Assembly: GCF_036323735.1 (NCBI RefSeq) | Contig: NC_086023.1 | Location: 18,645,001-18,709,000 of the forward strand | Direction: 5' to 3' | DNA length: 64,000 nucleotides | DNA from: Rattus norvegicus | Lineage: Eukaryota > Chordata > Mammalia > Rodentia > Muridae | In this document: positions 12,411 to 25,774 of the stretch, one piece after another | How the letters are laid out: the number at the start of each line of letters is the position of its first letter | Numbering within the stretch: the stretch's first letter is position 1 | Translations under genes and position numbers: made by a program | The notes under the pieces: model-generated | Database searches by the model: none | The model's input: only the letters and a program-made list of their open reading frames with translations | Told to the model about the DNA's origin: nothing

Positions 12411-12888
12411 GTGATTCTAAAATTTCTTTTGCTTAAGTGAACAAATATCATGAGGTTAAGATGCAGCGTGATGTGTTACAATGTTGATAGAAAGACAGGA
12501 AATTGAATACATTCATAGGTTGAATTTGATTTAAAGTATTTTTTTCAGAATGCTTATTTTAAAATTTTGCATGTTTGTGTATTTTTAAAAGGAAGTTTTT
12601 GTTGGAAAGACAGTGTTTACCATTGATTCTAGGATTTGGTAGCATTACATTGAAAAAGGGTAAATTTTCCAATGTTATCTACAGGTATAGGAATCAAAGA
12701 TTGTAGTTTGTTTTGATCTGTTCCATTAATCATTGGCCACATTGTGACTGGTGGAAACTTAGTGACACACACAGTTTCTAGAAACAGTTAACCTTGGTCT
12801 TGAAGCTGTGAGAGGTATCACTGAAGCCACCGAAGGACAAATGACTTACCAGCAGATGCTTGGAATTTTTAGCAGGTACAATTTTGGT
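12411..12888. other. Intergenic sequence without recognised features
   Basis: AT-rich sequence just downstream (minus-strand sense) of the last candidate Oprk1 polyadenylation signal. Nothing recognisable. Confidence 0.5.
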
Positions 12889-14264
12889 TTTATTTCAAGG
12901 TACACAATCATATATACAATGTATAATTACTCTCTAACAGTATAATATATAAACAATATTGATATAGTAAAGAACACACTTTTGAGTTTCAGATAGGAAA
13001 ACTGTCAAGGTCTGAGCTAATTTTTAACCTTATAGGACTTGCATACTGATAGAAACCCATCAAAACAACTCTTTCTTGAAAAATAAAATTTGTACAATGA
13101 CATACAAATTTGTCATAGGCTGTCCTTAAAATTCACTTAAAGCCTATATTCTTTGATTGTATTCATTTTATGTCCCAGTATTAGATGCAATATCTATAAA
13201 TTGTTAGAAACAAGTTTAACAACAACCTAACATATCAATCACAAAATTAAACACTTTTCTCAAATATTCTTCTTATATCTCCAGACAAATTTTGTTTTTC
13301 AAAATTTGCTACTAGAATGGGAAGATAGAGGCCAGGTAGGGTTGATCTCAAGGTCTCAGACATAGCAAGCAAATCCTTCTCTCTTTAATGGAAAAGGCTT
13401 CTGGGGACCTCAAAGATGAGGAATCGTTTGAGGATGTGGAGTTAGACAAATGCACTGTTTGCATTAAGCAAGCACAGTAGTATGACCACTGCCATCTATT
13501 ATCATGCACATGTGCACATATGTATGAATCTGCTCTCTTTCATGTATACATGTACATGTATATAGTTCAACAGTAGAACACTTATATGTAATTGATACTT
13601 CCCTTCCAGTGTCTAAGTCTGTTTATTATTCTTTAAATTAGTATCCTAAAGTGGCTGTCATCTATTCTTCACTTTCAACCTGAGGGTCATGGGGAAGCTC
13701 AGAATAGATCTCAATGGCAGTAAAGCTATTCTTGTCCCTTCCATGGGATTCAAACTTATGTATTGGAAAGTGCAGGAAACAGAGATATTAGGAGAGCACA
13801 TGGAATGATAAAGAACTCACCATTCTAAGTCCATCCTGAGGTGATGTGATAACCACATTGTGTTTTGCTTTGTTTTTCTGGGGAAGAATCTATAAGCATC
13901 TTCTGCATCTTACTATACTGTAGAGGCTTTTCAGAAGGATTTGTTCAGGAACTGCTTTGTCCAAATATATATATCTTAACTATATTAGCCAAAGTTTTAA
14001 ACTATTGGGTTAATATTTCCCAATATTTAAGTCATTCTTATCTATATATCTAGTTTTAAGAATGCAAGGATGGTGACTCTCTCTTATAAGAAAGCTGTAC
14101 TCTGGGCTGGTAAGATAGCTCAGTGAAGGTACATGCTACTCGACAATGCAGGACAGCTGATGTGCGTACCATCCCCAGAACATATGTGAAAGAAAGAGAA
14201 GAGAAGTGACTGTGCAAAGCTGTCCTCTGACCTCTATATGCATGCCATAATGCATGCCCTCACA

Positions 14265-14309
<45 letters not shown>

Positions 14310-16203
14310 TCAACAGCAAGTTTTAAAAGAACTTTGTGTCCACTCTAGGGCATGTCCCTCTTTTATATGTCTTTTGTCCTCTGTCAGACTTCATGCTTAA
14401 ATCTACATTAATACCTGTCTCTTAATAAGTTCTAGCTATGTGTCATTACAAAAGAATTCCAGAGCATCAAGGTATTCAGTGAAATGTAAGAAATACTCAA
14501 AAGAGCATTTAATCTTCACTATGAAATATCTCTGCAATGTCATTGTCATTGAATTCAGCTGCATAAATGTCTCATATGGAGTTAAACATAATGGCAGTGA
14601 CTCTGGAGAGTGTGTCATACCTTTATACAGGCCTCCATCTCCAGAAAGTGAGGGAACAACCCCCGTGAGACAGCTGGTGGTGAGAACTTACAGATGGAAC
14701 TGTGCCTACAGTATCCAGGTTTACACATCAGATCATCTATTAGCCCCCAAGGGGTGCTGCCCTAACCATGTGCAAGCTGAAGAAATAGATGTTATTTTTA
14801 AATTATGCCTTTCTTCTTTCAAGGAAAATTGTCAAAAACAAAACAAAACAAAAAAACCCTCTTATTATCTCTGAACTATAAGTTTTGAAGGAAAGAATGG
14901 AGAATTTATATTCATTTGGAAGATTTAGCAAAAGTATCCTAAATGGGCTTCTCAGATAGTAACTTCCACAGGTACCCTCTTACTCAATACCATGCAAATT
15001 GTGCTAAGCCATCTCAAATCCTATTTCCTTTTTCAGCATGCATTTTGAAACAATTCCACTTTCTGTGGAAAGCCAGAGCATAACATTTGAAGGTGTACAT
15101 GATCAAAGCAACTTCCTCTACCTGAGTAGAGAATCTGGCAATATGTGTGTGTTTACAAACAGATGCTACCACAAAGTAGATTTGATCAATGCTAACACTT
15201 TAGAATGAATTCAAAGTTTGGGGAATTGTTAACACCAAGTTATGATCAGTGTTAGAGTAAATGATGTTTGAGTAATCTAGTAGAAATCACACCAAGACCA
15301 AATCAAGAAAGTAGCTTATAGTGAAGCAAAATATCCCAGCATGAACTTTCCATGCCTCCAGGGGTGTGTCTACGGCATCCTTGAGAAATGTACAGGCTGG
15401 ACAGGAAAACCTGGTCCTTATTTATATACAGACCACTATTTACAGATGAAATTACACACACTTTGCTGGTATTTAAGCTTCAACCTTTTAATATCAGTTC
15501 ATGTTTTCTCAGAAGATTATCTTCCTGAATAGCATGCTAAAAACCAGAGACCTTAAGAAGCAACTGTAGTTTTTCGAGGCATTAGACACTGTGAGACGAG
15601 AACACCCACAACTTTAAATAGGTTCACAAATGTCAATATGGTGCTCTCCCCCAGTGTCAGGGTCTGAGTCCAGGTTCTTCCTAAGTTTCACTCTCATCAC
15701 ACATAAGACATGATCACCAGCAGAAAGTGAGTTGGATATGACCCTTGGTATGGCCTCATTGTATACGAAGTTGGTTTTGCCTGTGTTAACGCGAAGGTTG
15801 GGTGCCCAGTAAGTTTTGGATCAAATGCACTTTTTCTTTCATTTTCTTCTCTAGAGCTTTGGAACTATGTTACACAGAAAGGCCACGCAGATGGAGGTGC
15901 AGTAAATCAAGGGGCCAGAAGAAAGAGTGCTGTCTGTTTATCGAAGGGTTGAGATTAGATTGCCTTCTCCTCTGTCCTAGGAAAGAGGTGTATTGTTGCC
16001 AGGACATGTGCTCTGTTCTTCACACTTGCTGCCCCTACTCAGCTAGATCACTAATGTGCCCTGCACCTTTAGATTGCATAACATGGCTAAGTTATTGAAT
16101 ACCTCATCTTTCCTCTTCAGACTGCAGTGGTAATCTGGGTTAAACCAAGATCATTGAACTCTTCTCTACCCGGAGAACAATAGGAAGACATTTCCATGAC
16201 TAG
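12889..16203 (-). other. Oprk1: Oprk1 3' UTR and flank, with candidate polyadenylation signals
   Basis: No further receptor coding sequence follows the stop at 16204. Reading the minus strand downstream, canonical AATAAA hexamers occur at 13627-13622 and 12894-12889, and an ATTAAA variant at 15492-15487. Rodent kappa receptor mRNAs are known to have long, alternatively polyadenylated 3' UTRs, so an end near 12.87 kb (about 3.3 kb of UTR) is plausible. A B3-type SINE with an (AAT)n tail lies inside the segment at 14105-14310 in the opposite orientation. Plus-strand open frames here (for example 14440-14874) look like chance. The true cleavage site is not determined. Confidence 0.45.
14105..14310 (+). 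repeat. B3-type SINE with (AAT)n tail
   Basis: It begins GGCTGGTAAGATAGCTCAGTG (A-box-like), continues through CTGTCCTCTGACCTC and ends in a pure AAT microsatellite (about 14264-14309). It lies antisense within the inferred Oprk1 3' UTR. Confidence 0.75.
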
Positions 16204-16736
16204 TCATACTGGCTTATTCATCCCACCCACATCCCTCATGGAAGCAGGATCCTGAACTGTGTTTCTAACTCTGTTTGTGCTCTGGCGCTCCATTCGCATC
16301 TTAATGGGGAAGCAGAAGTCCCTAAAACACCGCTTGAAGTTTTCATCAAGAAAGGCATAGAGAACAGGATTCAAGCTGCTGTTGGTATAACCCAAGGCAA
16401 TGCAGAAGTAATAGCTAGAGAGGACAGCTGTGCTGTGGGAGGTGCTGCCTAGAGCCTCGACCAGGATAAAGATGTGGATGGGGGTCCAACAGATGATGAA
16501 GACTGCAACCACTACCAGCACCAGCTTGGTGATCCGGCGGAGATTTCGGTCCTTCTCTCGAGAGCCCGAGAGGAGCCGGACACTCTTCAAGCGCAGGATC
16601 ATCAGGGTGTAGCAGACAATGATGATTAAGACAGGGATAACAAAGGCAAAGACGAAGACACAGATCTTCATGAAGAGGTCCCACCAGGAATATTCATCAT
16701 CAGGAAACTGCAAGGAGCATTCAATGACATCCACAT
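16204..16736 (-). CDS. Oprk1: Kappa opioid receptor, terminal coding exon (codons 204-380)
   Basis: This exon encodes the second half of a class A G-protein-coupled receptor for dynorphin peptides. The receptor signals through Gi/Go at the neuronal plasma membrane. Visible features are the extracellular-loop-2 cysteine in VIECSLQF (about C210, partner of C131), TM5, a basic third intracellular loop, TM6 with CWTP, TM7 with NPVLY, helix 8 with cysteines for palmitoylation, and a short tail ending in NKPV. The 5' edge is an AG acceptor after a pyrimidine-rich tract, at 16737-16738. The phase joins exactly to exon 2, because the Asp codon 204 is split 1+2. The TGA stop is at 16206-16204. The three coding exons sum to 1143 nt, or 380 codons plus stop, which matches the known rodent length. 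No lesion is seen. Confidence 0.97.
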
Positions 16737-19700
16737 CTGCCAGAGGTGACCAGAGACAACAAAATGACAGAGAATTCTGTTACTGTCTGTCCTGTGACTG
16801 CAGTGTTATACATTAACCACTCCCTTTGTTTTCACAGGTCCAGATATAGTGAGATAGTACTGGAAGGAGAACAGCAAATCAGAAATTGATGGTCCACTAT
16901 ATTGAGTAGTCAATAAAAAAAAAGTTTCTTCAGAGCTGTTGTCAAACACAGAGTGTTACGAAGAATAAACAAGCAAAGCTGGCTAACAATATATTCATCC
17001 AGCTGTGAAGGTTGTCTTGACATTTGTGGCTTTCAGAGGAGCTAAACTGTTTACTTTTATTGTGGTACATATTTGTATTTTTGTGTCTTAACAATGTTCC
17101 CACACCCACAGCTCTGACAAGAGTTAACATTTTTAAAAAAGTCACCATCTATTTCTGATAAATGACTGAACATTTTTAATCTCTCTACTGGATTTAACAA
17201 ATACCAACTTGTCTTAAAACATCAACTGTTTATGTGGGTCCATAAGAATTGATAATGAAATATGACTAAATATGACTCAGGTGTTGTGATTTAATAGTAT
17301 CACTCAGCATCATTGAAATGTGAACAAAAGCTTGAAAGGTAAATGAAAACAAACCAAGAGAAACCAATAAGCATCTACTTTAATCTTTGTGTTACTTCTT
17401 ATGTGAAAAGATTTAAAGTACAGTTTAAAAACCATCACCATTGTCAGAAAACAAAATATTAAACAACCTGGGTGGGTGGTATGACATGAAACTGAGTATA
17501 TATGTATGCATATATATGGAGAGAGAGAGACTTTTTAATTGCTATTGCTTGTATATGTATTATATTCTTAAATATAGAAATATAACCGGCTCAGTCTGTA
17601 TACTTTTACTTGTATATTTTCAGGGATGATCATTTGATATTGTATAACTGAGGATTATTCCCCAGGGAAGGCTATTTCTCCCATCCTTAAGATAGCTTAC
17701 CTGACTATAGTTTTTGTCTAGAGTTGTCTACTATAGAGTACTGGCAATAGGCAGATAGGCAGAGTATGAGTTACTAAAATAAATAATGTAGAAACATAAT
17801 ACTGAACATATAATACCCATAAAGTAAAAATATACTGCTGTATACAAGAGTCCTCAGTACTGTATGGGCATCAGTAGACACTGATAAACATATTAAAAGC
17901 CATAACCTCTCAGGCTCAAGCTGGTGACGAATGTTACTAGCATGCTAAAGAACAAAACCAGCCAGCCCTGAACAGATAGAAAGATGACCCCTAAAATCCC
18001 TAGCTCTACAACAATCTTAGCAGAAAGCATGGTGCAACAGTACAAAATGAATGCAGTCCACAAAAATCATCTTGCATAATATAAACAAAATCCTTGAACA
18101 ACAAAAGGAAAGAACAGGTATCCTATGAGATCATTTTAATCTTCTTTTTTGCTGCACAAATTAATCCTTACTGACATTGGTGCATATTTTCTTTGGCATC
18201 AATGTATTTGTCTCCAGCAATATACACCTGAGAAACCCATCTCTCTTCATTTCTTCCTTCAAAAGCCTACTGAAACCCATTCTTCTAGGGTATCACTCTC
18301 TGAAAAATGTGAGCAGTAATAAAGTGTTGAAACCTGCAAGTAGAGCATAAGATATAAAACCAGGTCTTCCTTTGCCCTGGAAAGTCATCTATCACCTTTT
18401 CTTGCTCAGAACGGTCTCCCCCTAGAGCATGAAGAGCATTGCTCCTGAGTGAGACTTGTGATGCACCGACACCTGACCTTCTGAAGAGTTTCTTGCAATT
18501 TATTTTCCCTTCAATCTAGGCAACAAAACGTATCCCATTGTGTGGTTACTAATCTTTGTGACTGCTTGTTTAATACACTTGACAAGTGTCTTAGTCTATC
18601 ACCTGCTGTAGCTGTGCTAGACACTCACAACACAGTTTAGATGAAAAGCTATAGCGAATACAACACTAAGAATGCTCCCTAACATAAGCTATCAACTTCA
18701 GCTGATAATGTGTTACTTCAAGCTGAACTCTGACAAATGTGTCACTTTAATGGACATATTGATTATGTGCATGTGTGGTAGTAAGAGACAAATTGAAATT
18801 CTACTCTTTCCATTTCAATTTTGCTGTAACCCTAAAATTTCACTAAAAGAAACCACATAGAATGAACAAAAATAACCTTTGCATGTATCAAGTAAGATAA
18901 GCGATGATTTTAGCATCTGCCCTTTACTATGTCCTGAAAAATCCTTGCTATATGTATTCAGTTATCTGTAATCACAGGTACTACAAAGCTCTTTTATAAA
19001 AGAATACATCTGGACCATCTGCAAAAGCATTAGATGCCATTTATATATTTCACAATCCATTTGTCTGCTTCCCTCTAGGGAATCTCTATTAAGATCAAAC
19101 ATATTTTACATAGCTTCATTTTTTTGCTAATAAAGCAAAACTATTGAGACAGCTGTTCTCACCTTGGTTGTAGGTCAGACTAACCTAGTTCACACTATAG
19201 CTTTATTAAACCAAATTCTTCAAGTATACAGCCCAGGCAACGGTATATTCTAAAGTACTCAACCAATTTCATCCCTCATCCCAATGTAATATAAACACAG
19301 AAGTGTAGCTACCCTGTTTGCATAAGACAAGAACTGTGAACCTGAATATGAGCTTACCTAAACCAATGAAGAAAGGATATATGAGGGGTAACCTTAAAGC
19401 AAGAAGGGGAAAAAGAACCCACATGTGTCTCTAACAATTTAGAGAGGAAAAAGAAGGTAAGCCATAGGATTGCTACGTTGTATTTTCAAAAACTTCTTGC
19501 CTTTGTTTCCTTAATTCATCTCCATCTTGCAGAGTTCATTTCTCACAGACATAAGAATAATGAGCATGATGTGATCCAGTAACAGTTAAAGGCTTTATGT
19601 ACGCACAATGTCTTCTTATAACCCACGGTAATACTGTCAAGATTGTTCACACTCAATTTCTAGTTGCTTTGACACATCATTAGTTAAGATATAAATGTTT

Positions 19701-20099
19701 AGGCTACTAGTTTCCAAAGTGAGTTTGTAGGATGTTAACTGCAACTTTACTGTATCAAAAACTTCTGTAAAAATATGGGAAGAAGAGAAATAAAAAGGAA
19801 GCCAGGGTATACAGTCTTCTCTCTCTGAATTTAGAGTCCTTCCAAGTTCACTGAGAACTTCAAGAATCAGAGCCTTCTGGGTGTCTATGCTCTGGCAGGG
19901 TTATCACCATACTCCATGTTTAGAGGTGGAAAAATTTACAATTGTTTCATTTTTAATATTTCATGGATTTAGGAATTACATTTTTGTTGCTTTGTTTACC
20001 TGTTTCCTAATAGATATGTGTTCCACTCATTTCCATGGTAAAAGTTCAGCTCATAAAAACTTTTACTTTTATAAATAGTATGGAAAAAATGGCTCTTAC
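16737..20099 (-). other. Oprk1: Oprk1 intron between coding exons 2 and 3
   Basis: This is a 3.36-kb intron bounded by GTAAGAG and a pyrimidine-rich tract ending in AG. It is AT-rich. I see a short GA run near 17518 and nothing else recognisable: no coding potential, RNA gene or clear repeat. Confidence 0.9.
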
Positions 20100-20452
20100 C
20101 TTCCCTGACTTTGGTGCCTCCAAGGACTATCGCTGATATACCAACAGATGATGCCAGTAGCCAAATGCAGATGTTGATGATCTTTGCTTTCAAAGGTGTT
20201 CGGAAATCCAAAGCTTTCACAGGGTGGCACACGGCAATGTAGCGGTCCACACTCATCATGGTCAAGGTGAATATGCTGGTAAACATGTTGTAGTAGTCAA
20301 TGGAAATGACAATCTTGCACAGAACATCTCCAAAAGGCCAAGAATTCATCAAGTAGACAGCACTCTGGAAGGGCATAGTGGTAGTAACCAAAGCATCTGC
20401 CAAAGCCAGGTTAAATATGTAGATGTTGGTTGCGGTCTTCATCTTTGTGTAT
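20100..20452 (-). CDS. Oprk1: Kappa opioid receptor, middle coding exon (codons 86-204)
   Basis: This 353-nt internal exon encodes the end of intracellular loop 1 through TM2, TM3 and TM4. Visible residues are the TM2 aspartate in LALADAL (D105), the disulphide cysteine C131, the amine-binding aspartate D138 in ISIDYYNMF, and the DRY motif in [10 protein letters not shown] (D155-Y157). The acceptor (TTTCAG, at 20453-20458) and the donor (GTAAGAG, from 20099 downward) are both canonical. The reading frame stays open past the donor into the intron, but the clean splice site and the phase match to exon 3 end the exon at 20100. The closely related mu, delta and nociceptin receptors are the alternative assignment. 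The [13 protein letters not shown] and VREDVDVIEC segments point to kappa. Confidence 0.97.
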
Positions 20453-22269
20453 CTGAAAGATAAGAAACAATAACATTTCCTTCATCTTTGCAACCAAAAC
20501 CTAGATAATAATTAAGCTTAATTATTAATTTTGCTTTGCCTGTACTTATTTCTTAAGCAGCCATTGTGTGTGCAGCATGTAAAAGAACTTCTTATATGCC
20601 AGAGTATTGGGAAAGATAAGGAAAGTCCTCATTAAGGTTCTGTCTCAGTGCCTTGTTCAAATAAGTTAAATAAAAATGAGCAGGAAGACAGCATAGATCG
20701 ATAACTAGATGCGTATGCAGACAAGTTGAAATTCTGTGGAGTCCTTCATGTCAGAGGTGATTCATTTTCATCCTCCACAGAGGTCTTGACTGAGTCTTTT
20801 TGAAGTATTTCTCTTTTGTTTGTATAAAACAAATATCCTCATGGTTATTTTAAGAAATCAATCATTATAATTATTTAACCTTTTGAAAGTACAAAATGAT
20901 GTTCAATTTTAAAATATATCCATTTGTAGTTTCCAAAGCACAATTAGACACACTGATTTCTGCATGTCAATAGCTACTAACTTGTCTTTATAAGTACATT
21001 ATATAAATAAAACAGAGCAAGATGAGTTATATTTGATACAGCAGTACCATGGTACACAAAAATAACACTTTTTTCCTATCCCATGTCTGGGAAGTTTTTT
21101 TTTTCAAGTGCCCAATTGTATCACTTTTCAGACAAGGGGACAGTAATAATGTTCAAGATGGGTTAGCAAGATTGTCTGGAAACTGAAATCATTCTCTACG
21201 CTACAACAGGAAATTTAGAGTGACAATATTTTCACTCAAATCTGAATCGACAGCATTGTTCTTTGAAATAAATGCCTCCTCCAGAATCCATTGACCAGTA
21301 AATACCCATAGTGTCTCACCTCTCTGAAGCCAAGAGGAAAAAGCTGTCTGTTAATTCCTTTTCTCTGTACCTCAGTATTATAAACTTTATTACAATGAAT
21401 TCATTCATGTTCCACTAGATATATATTTTTTCTCTTAAAAGGTTAACTGTCAGTGACATCAGAGTGATGCAATGTGTGGTCTAATATGAAGTTATAGTCC
21501 TGAGTCTAAACTTCCTGAATCAGTTCCTGATACATAAGGATAACAAGCTATGAGCTTAGAAGAGAGGTCAGTCTAAGCTTCAGCTTGATACATCTGTCAG
21601 GCAGAGGTGCAATGCACCCTCAACATCCACTGGCTTTGTCCTCCCTGTCTACCATTCTTATTCTGTGAGAAATGAGATATGTTATTGACTAGGTGGGAGG
21701 ACACTGCAAGGATTAGTACTAAAGCTACCATGTTCTGATTTGCACCTTTATGATTCATTTCTAAAAGAGTGGGGAGTGGAGAAACACTTTTTGCCCTTGG
21801 ATATATTATGCAAATATTGTTAAGTGGCCTATAATGTTTCAGAAATTGATTAAAACTATATAATCAAAGATTCATACTATCTTTCTAAAGGTACAGATAA
21901 CGAACCAAGCACAATCATGTGATATTCCTAATGAGAAAATATAGAATGCAATATATATGAATACTGCCTGTTTGAAAATACTATTTCATGTTTAAAAAGT
22001 TCAGGTTATAGACATACTTTCAACTCCTTCAACTTTCTCTAACAAAATCTCTAATAGATTCCAGCAAGGGATAGCTTTGGCATCTACTCTTGTGTTTTGA
22101 GTCTCTAAGATGCCTGTGTCTTCATGACCTTATATTAGTTTTCTTTGCTTTATATATTAGAGATACCTGGGCCCTTGTCTTTCATTTTTTTCTATCCATC
22201 CAATGGATAAACTTCTATAGGGTGTACTAATCAGTTTTGCCTCATAATAGAAATTATCTGAGTTAGTCA

Positions 22270-22600
22270 ATTTGTATGTATGAAGAATTATTTCTTTTCC
22301 TTTTCTTGGAGGTTCCAGACCATGCCTTGCAGGCTCTGTTGCTTCAGGCCTATGGTAAGGCAGAACCTCAAGATAGGAGAACACAGCAGAGCAAAGCCAT
22401 TCACTTTTCCACCAGTAATGAAGAACAAGAAGAGAGGCATGAAGTCCCAAGGCCACATTTAAGGGCACACTTGAAAGTAACCAAAGACCTCTGATTACCT
22501 TGTATCTATTAAAGGTCTGAGGCCACATATCTAATGCATAGGCCTTTAAGCAATCTGCAAGGCTCAGAGGAGACCAACAACTTATTACCATAAGCTTCAG
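22270..22600 (+). repeat. Degraded rodent interspersed repeat (family unresolved)
   Basis: The segment resembles the family of the 7.1-7.5 kb repeat (CTGTTGCTTCAGGCCTATGG, GGCACACTTGAAAGTAACCAAAG). Open frames here on both strands are attributed to it. Confidence 0.4.
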
Positions 22601-23070
22601 TTTCTTGTATACAAAATGTAATGTGCATGTTTATTGCATAGTATTCCAAAGATAACTTAGGGATATGGAGTAAAATGTATTTCCCCACTCTCCTGATAAT
22701 CATGCCTAATTTATTTCATGTTCCTCAAATCTTTCTTCCCTTCATATGTAGGGAGAATTTAACAGTTAGCTCAGCAATCAAAGTGGACTGTAGCTTCCAG
22801 ATAATATCTATGGCTATTTTTATCCAATCTAGCTTGAAAATTAAGACGGCAGTAAAATTAAACTTGAGCCATGGCATAGACAAACATAAATTCAATAATA
22901 CTAAAACTATAGAATAAGTTATAGATCTAAAGTTATCATAAATGTTGAGGGATACCTGGATTTTAGCTTTTCAAAAATATTTACAACCAATAGGTGAACG
23001 GAACTGCCTAAGAAATGAATTTATAAAGAATCCAAATCTTGTTATCTGATTTCATAATAAAAGAAGTGAG

Positions 23071-23163
23071 GGGTTGGGGATTTAGCTCAGTGGTAGAGCA
23101 CTTGCCTAGCAAGCGCAAGGTCCTGGGTTCGGTCCCCAGCTCCGAAAAAAAGAAAAAAAAAAA
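23071..23163 (+). repeat. ID SINE (BC1/tRNA-Ala-derived) with target-site duplication
   Basis: The rat ID core starts GGGTTGGGGATTTAGCTCAG, carries the pol III A box and the B box (GGTTCGGTCCCC), and ends in an A-rich tail. It is flanked by a perfect 12-bp duplication AAAAGAAGTGAG at 23059-23070 and 23164-23175. The core is close to the family sequence, indicating a young insertion. It lies in the Oprk1 intron, antisense to the gene. Confidence 0.97.
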
Positions 23164-25156
23164 AAAAGAAGTGAGCCCTGACAATAATCACAGTGATCAC
23201 TCATTTCAAAAAGCTTTCTGTCCATTAAGTAGCTATTACCTCACTTAGGTCTCTCAATAACTCCATGTGGTAGATCTTACTTCTTTTCTATAGATGAAGC
23301 AGCTAACAATCATGGAGTTCTCTTCAAAAATCTTAAAGAAATATAATTACAAGTGACACTGCAGAAATTTTAATGCAGGAGATAGATGGCAAGCCATGTA
23401 TTCCTCATCCATCATTTCAACTTCTTATGACTTTTAAAATCTAGAATTTTGACTTCAATTACTTAAGTCTCACTCATGTCTGTCAAGTTGTCTCTGAAAT
23501 TTATGTCTATTCGCTCCTTTAGCTGGAGAAATTTGGGCTTGGATAAAGCTATTGATCTGTGCAGTGTACTCAGAGACAGACCTTCCTTTGAGAAACAGAG
23601 CAGGGCTCCATCATCCAGACAGTTACTTAGAATCCTGCCACATTTAGAGAAGATCTCACAATCAGAACAGAAGGAAAGAATAAACCAGAAGTTCAATAGA
23701 CATTGTCAACAGTCTACCAGGAAGAACACTGTACTGGACTCCATAACACATAAGTGGAAACTTCTACTGCCAGAGACTCTACCAGAGCCCACAGAAGTTA
23801 CTTCTAGTTAACTAGAACTAATCGTTAGCCAGTCTTTTCAGTCATTGTATATCCACTGAGAAAACAACTAAGCTTTTTTTCCTTCTTAGAGTATGTTTTG
23901 CTACTTCATCCATAATGCTTTCCAAAAATTTGCAAGCATTTTAAGTAAAATGGCACCATCTAGATGAGAAGCTTGACTTGTCTGTAAAAGCTGAAGGTGG
24001 GCTGGCTGCAAGTGGTTGCCCTTTTGTCATATACATCTCAGGAGCGTATGGTAACAAAGAGTAAAGCAAAAACGAATCTCCACAGAGATATAAACCTGAG
24101 TCACAGTACTGTAGATTAGACAGAAGGGGAAGAGAAACCAGGAAGAAGGGTCAGTTACAGAGTGGAGAATGGGACCCTCACTGGACTCTACTCCAGAGAG
24201 TTAGAAATGTTCCCTATGAACTCCTTAATTCAAGCCCATTGTGGGCATCACCACTGCATGTAAATGGAATTCATTGGTATTTGTGTGACACAAAAGGATC
24301 TGAGTTGTCTTTCTTGATATCAAGAGCAAGTGTCATGGAGCAGGGTTTCTGTGAGAATGTGGTACCCACAGTGCTAGAAATGTGCCAGAGGAAATGCTGG
24401 CTTTGTGGCCTGGTAGGGTCCTGGGACTTTTGATCACTTCTCTGTGCCTGTCGTGTACAGACAACACAGAGATGGATGAGACAACACTGCATTGCTTGCA
24501 TCCTTTGCCAATCAGAGATATCGCCCTGTTTCTTCTTGTTATTTTAATGTCACTGACCTTCATGACAAAAGCACAATAAATCTGAAGACCTGGTACCTTG
24601 ATACCACACACTGACATGTGCTGATATCTGTTATCTCCCACTCTGTTAGCCTTTACCTGCGGTTTTGCTTCATGTTGAGCTCCAAAGCTATTTTCTCTTA
24701 CCATTCGTGCTTGTCTCTTCCCTTTTAATCCCTTCATTTTCAAGATGCTTACCCTGAGTTCTCAAAAGCCCACCCCTAAATCTGCGGCACACTAAAATCT
24801 GATGACTAGAAACAGAGTCTAAATTATATTGTAAACTTAGGGAACCGAGAGATGGAAAAAAGCTTGAAACCAGAGAAATCTGTACCAATGACATAAACAG
24901 GAAAAGCTCATGGGAGCTTGAGCCTGCCAGATGACAGGGATACAGAGATAGCTTTGATATCCAGTATCTCTTATAGGAGGCAGTGCAGAGATGGGCTTTA
25001 TGGGGTTTGATAAAAGATAGGATGGATGGTTTTGTGCCAGAGATGACCTAGGATCCAACAAGAACAAAACTATTATAAGCATTTACTGGTGGCCTACAAA
25101 GCAACAGATACTGTGTTGGGAGTTTCATATGACCTGACAAAGCTGTGATGATGATG

Positions 25157-25157
<1 letters not shown>

Positions 25158-25249
<92 letters not shown>
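25158..25249 (+). repeat. (CT)n(CA)n microsatellite
   Basis: A long pure CT run followed directly by a long CA run inside the Oprk1 intron. Confidence 0.97.
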
Positions 25250-25252
<3 letters not shown>

Positions 25253-25774
25253 GTTACACAGCAGGGGCCTGGCTTATAAGTGCTCAGGTGATGCTGACCT
25301 CCACTTTCACCATCAAGGCAGCTGCTGCTCTTCTTGTTAGTGCAATAACCTGCCATGGCCCTGTTCTAACAAATCATAGCACAATGCTGTAAGATACTAC
25401 TCCTCCTCATTTTTCTGAAAAGGAAAATACGAAATAATCTTAGAAATATTCTCTTTGTTTCTTGAGAGCTCTTGGAATCCATGATGGTTTGGTAAAAGAA
25501 TTCAGTCCTGTCTTCTTCCAAAGACGCTCAAGGAGCCAGGTATTCTGTCAGAAAAATACTAAGACTCTGAATCCTGTCACATTTTGCAAACAACAGTTGG
25601 AAAACATTCTGACCAATGTGGCAAATCTACATTGAGTGTAGAAAACACTAAACACTAGGAAAGATGGCATAATCAAGAAAGCAACAGTGCTGTAAAGCAC
25701 TGAATTGCTGCCCCTGCAGAGCTGAAGCACTGCCACATATTTATTGCATTTGAGGTTTTCCATAGTTCCTAGAA

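Noticed and set aside
14440..14874. 144-codon plus-strand open frame opposite the Oprk1 3' UTR
   Set aside because: No recognisable domain, no promoter or splice context, and ordinary composition. Best explained as chance.
15802..16098. 98-codon Cys-rich plus-strand open frame next to Oprk1 exon 3
   Set aside because: Antisense to the receptor's 3' UTR, with no known similarity, signal or conserved context. Cysteine content alone is not evidence.
22157..22591. 144-codon minus-strand open frame in the Oprk1 intron
   Set aside because: It lies over a degraded interspersed repeat and shows no recognisable protein family.
23071..23145. Possible tRNA-Ala gene
   Set aside because: A and B boxes are present, but the sequence is the ID SINE core with an A-rich tail and target-site duplications, not a tRNA that folds into a full cloverleaf.
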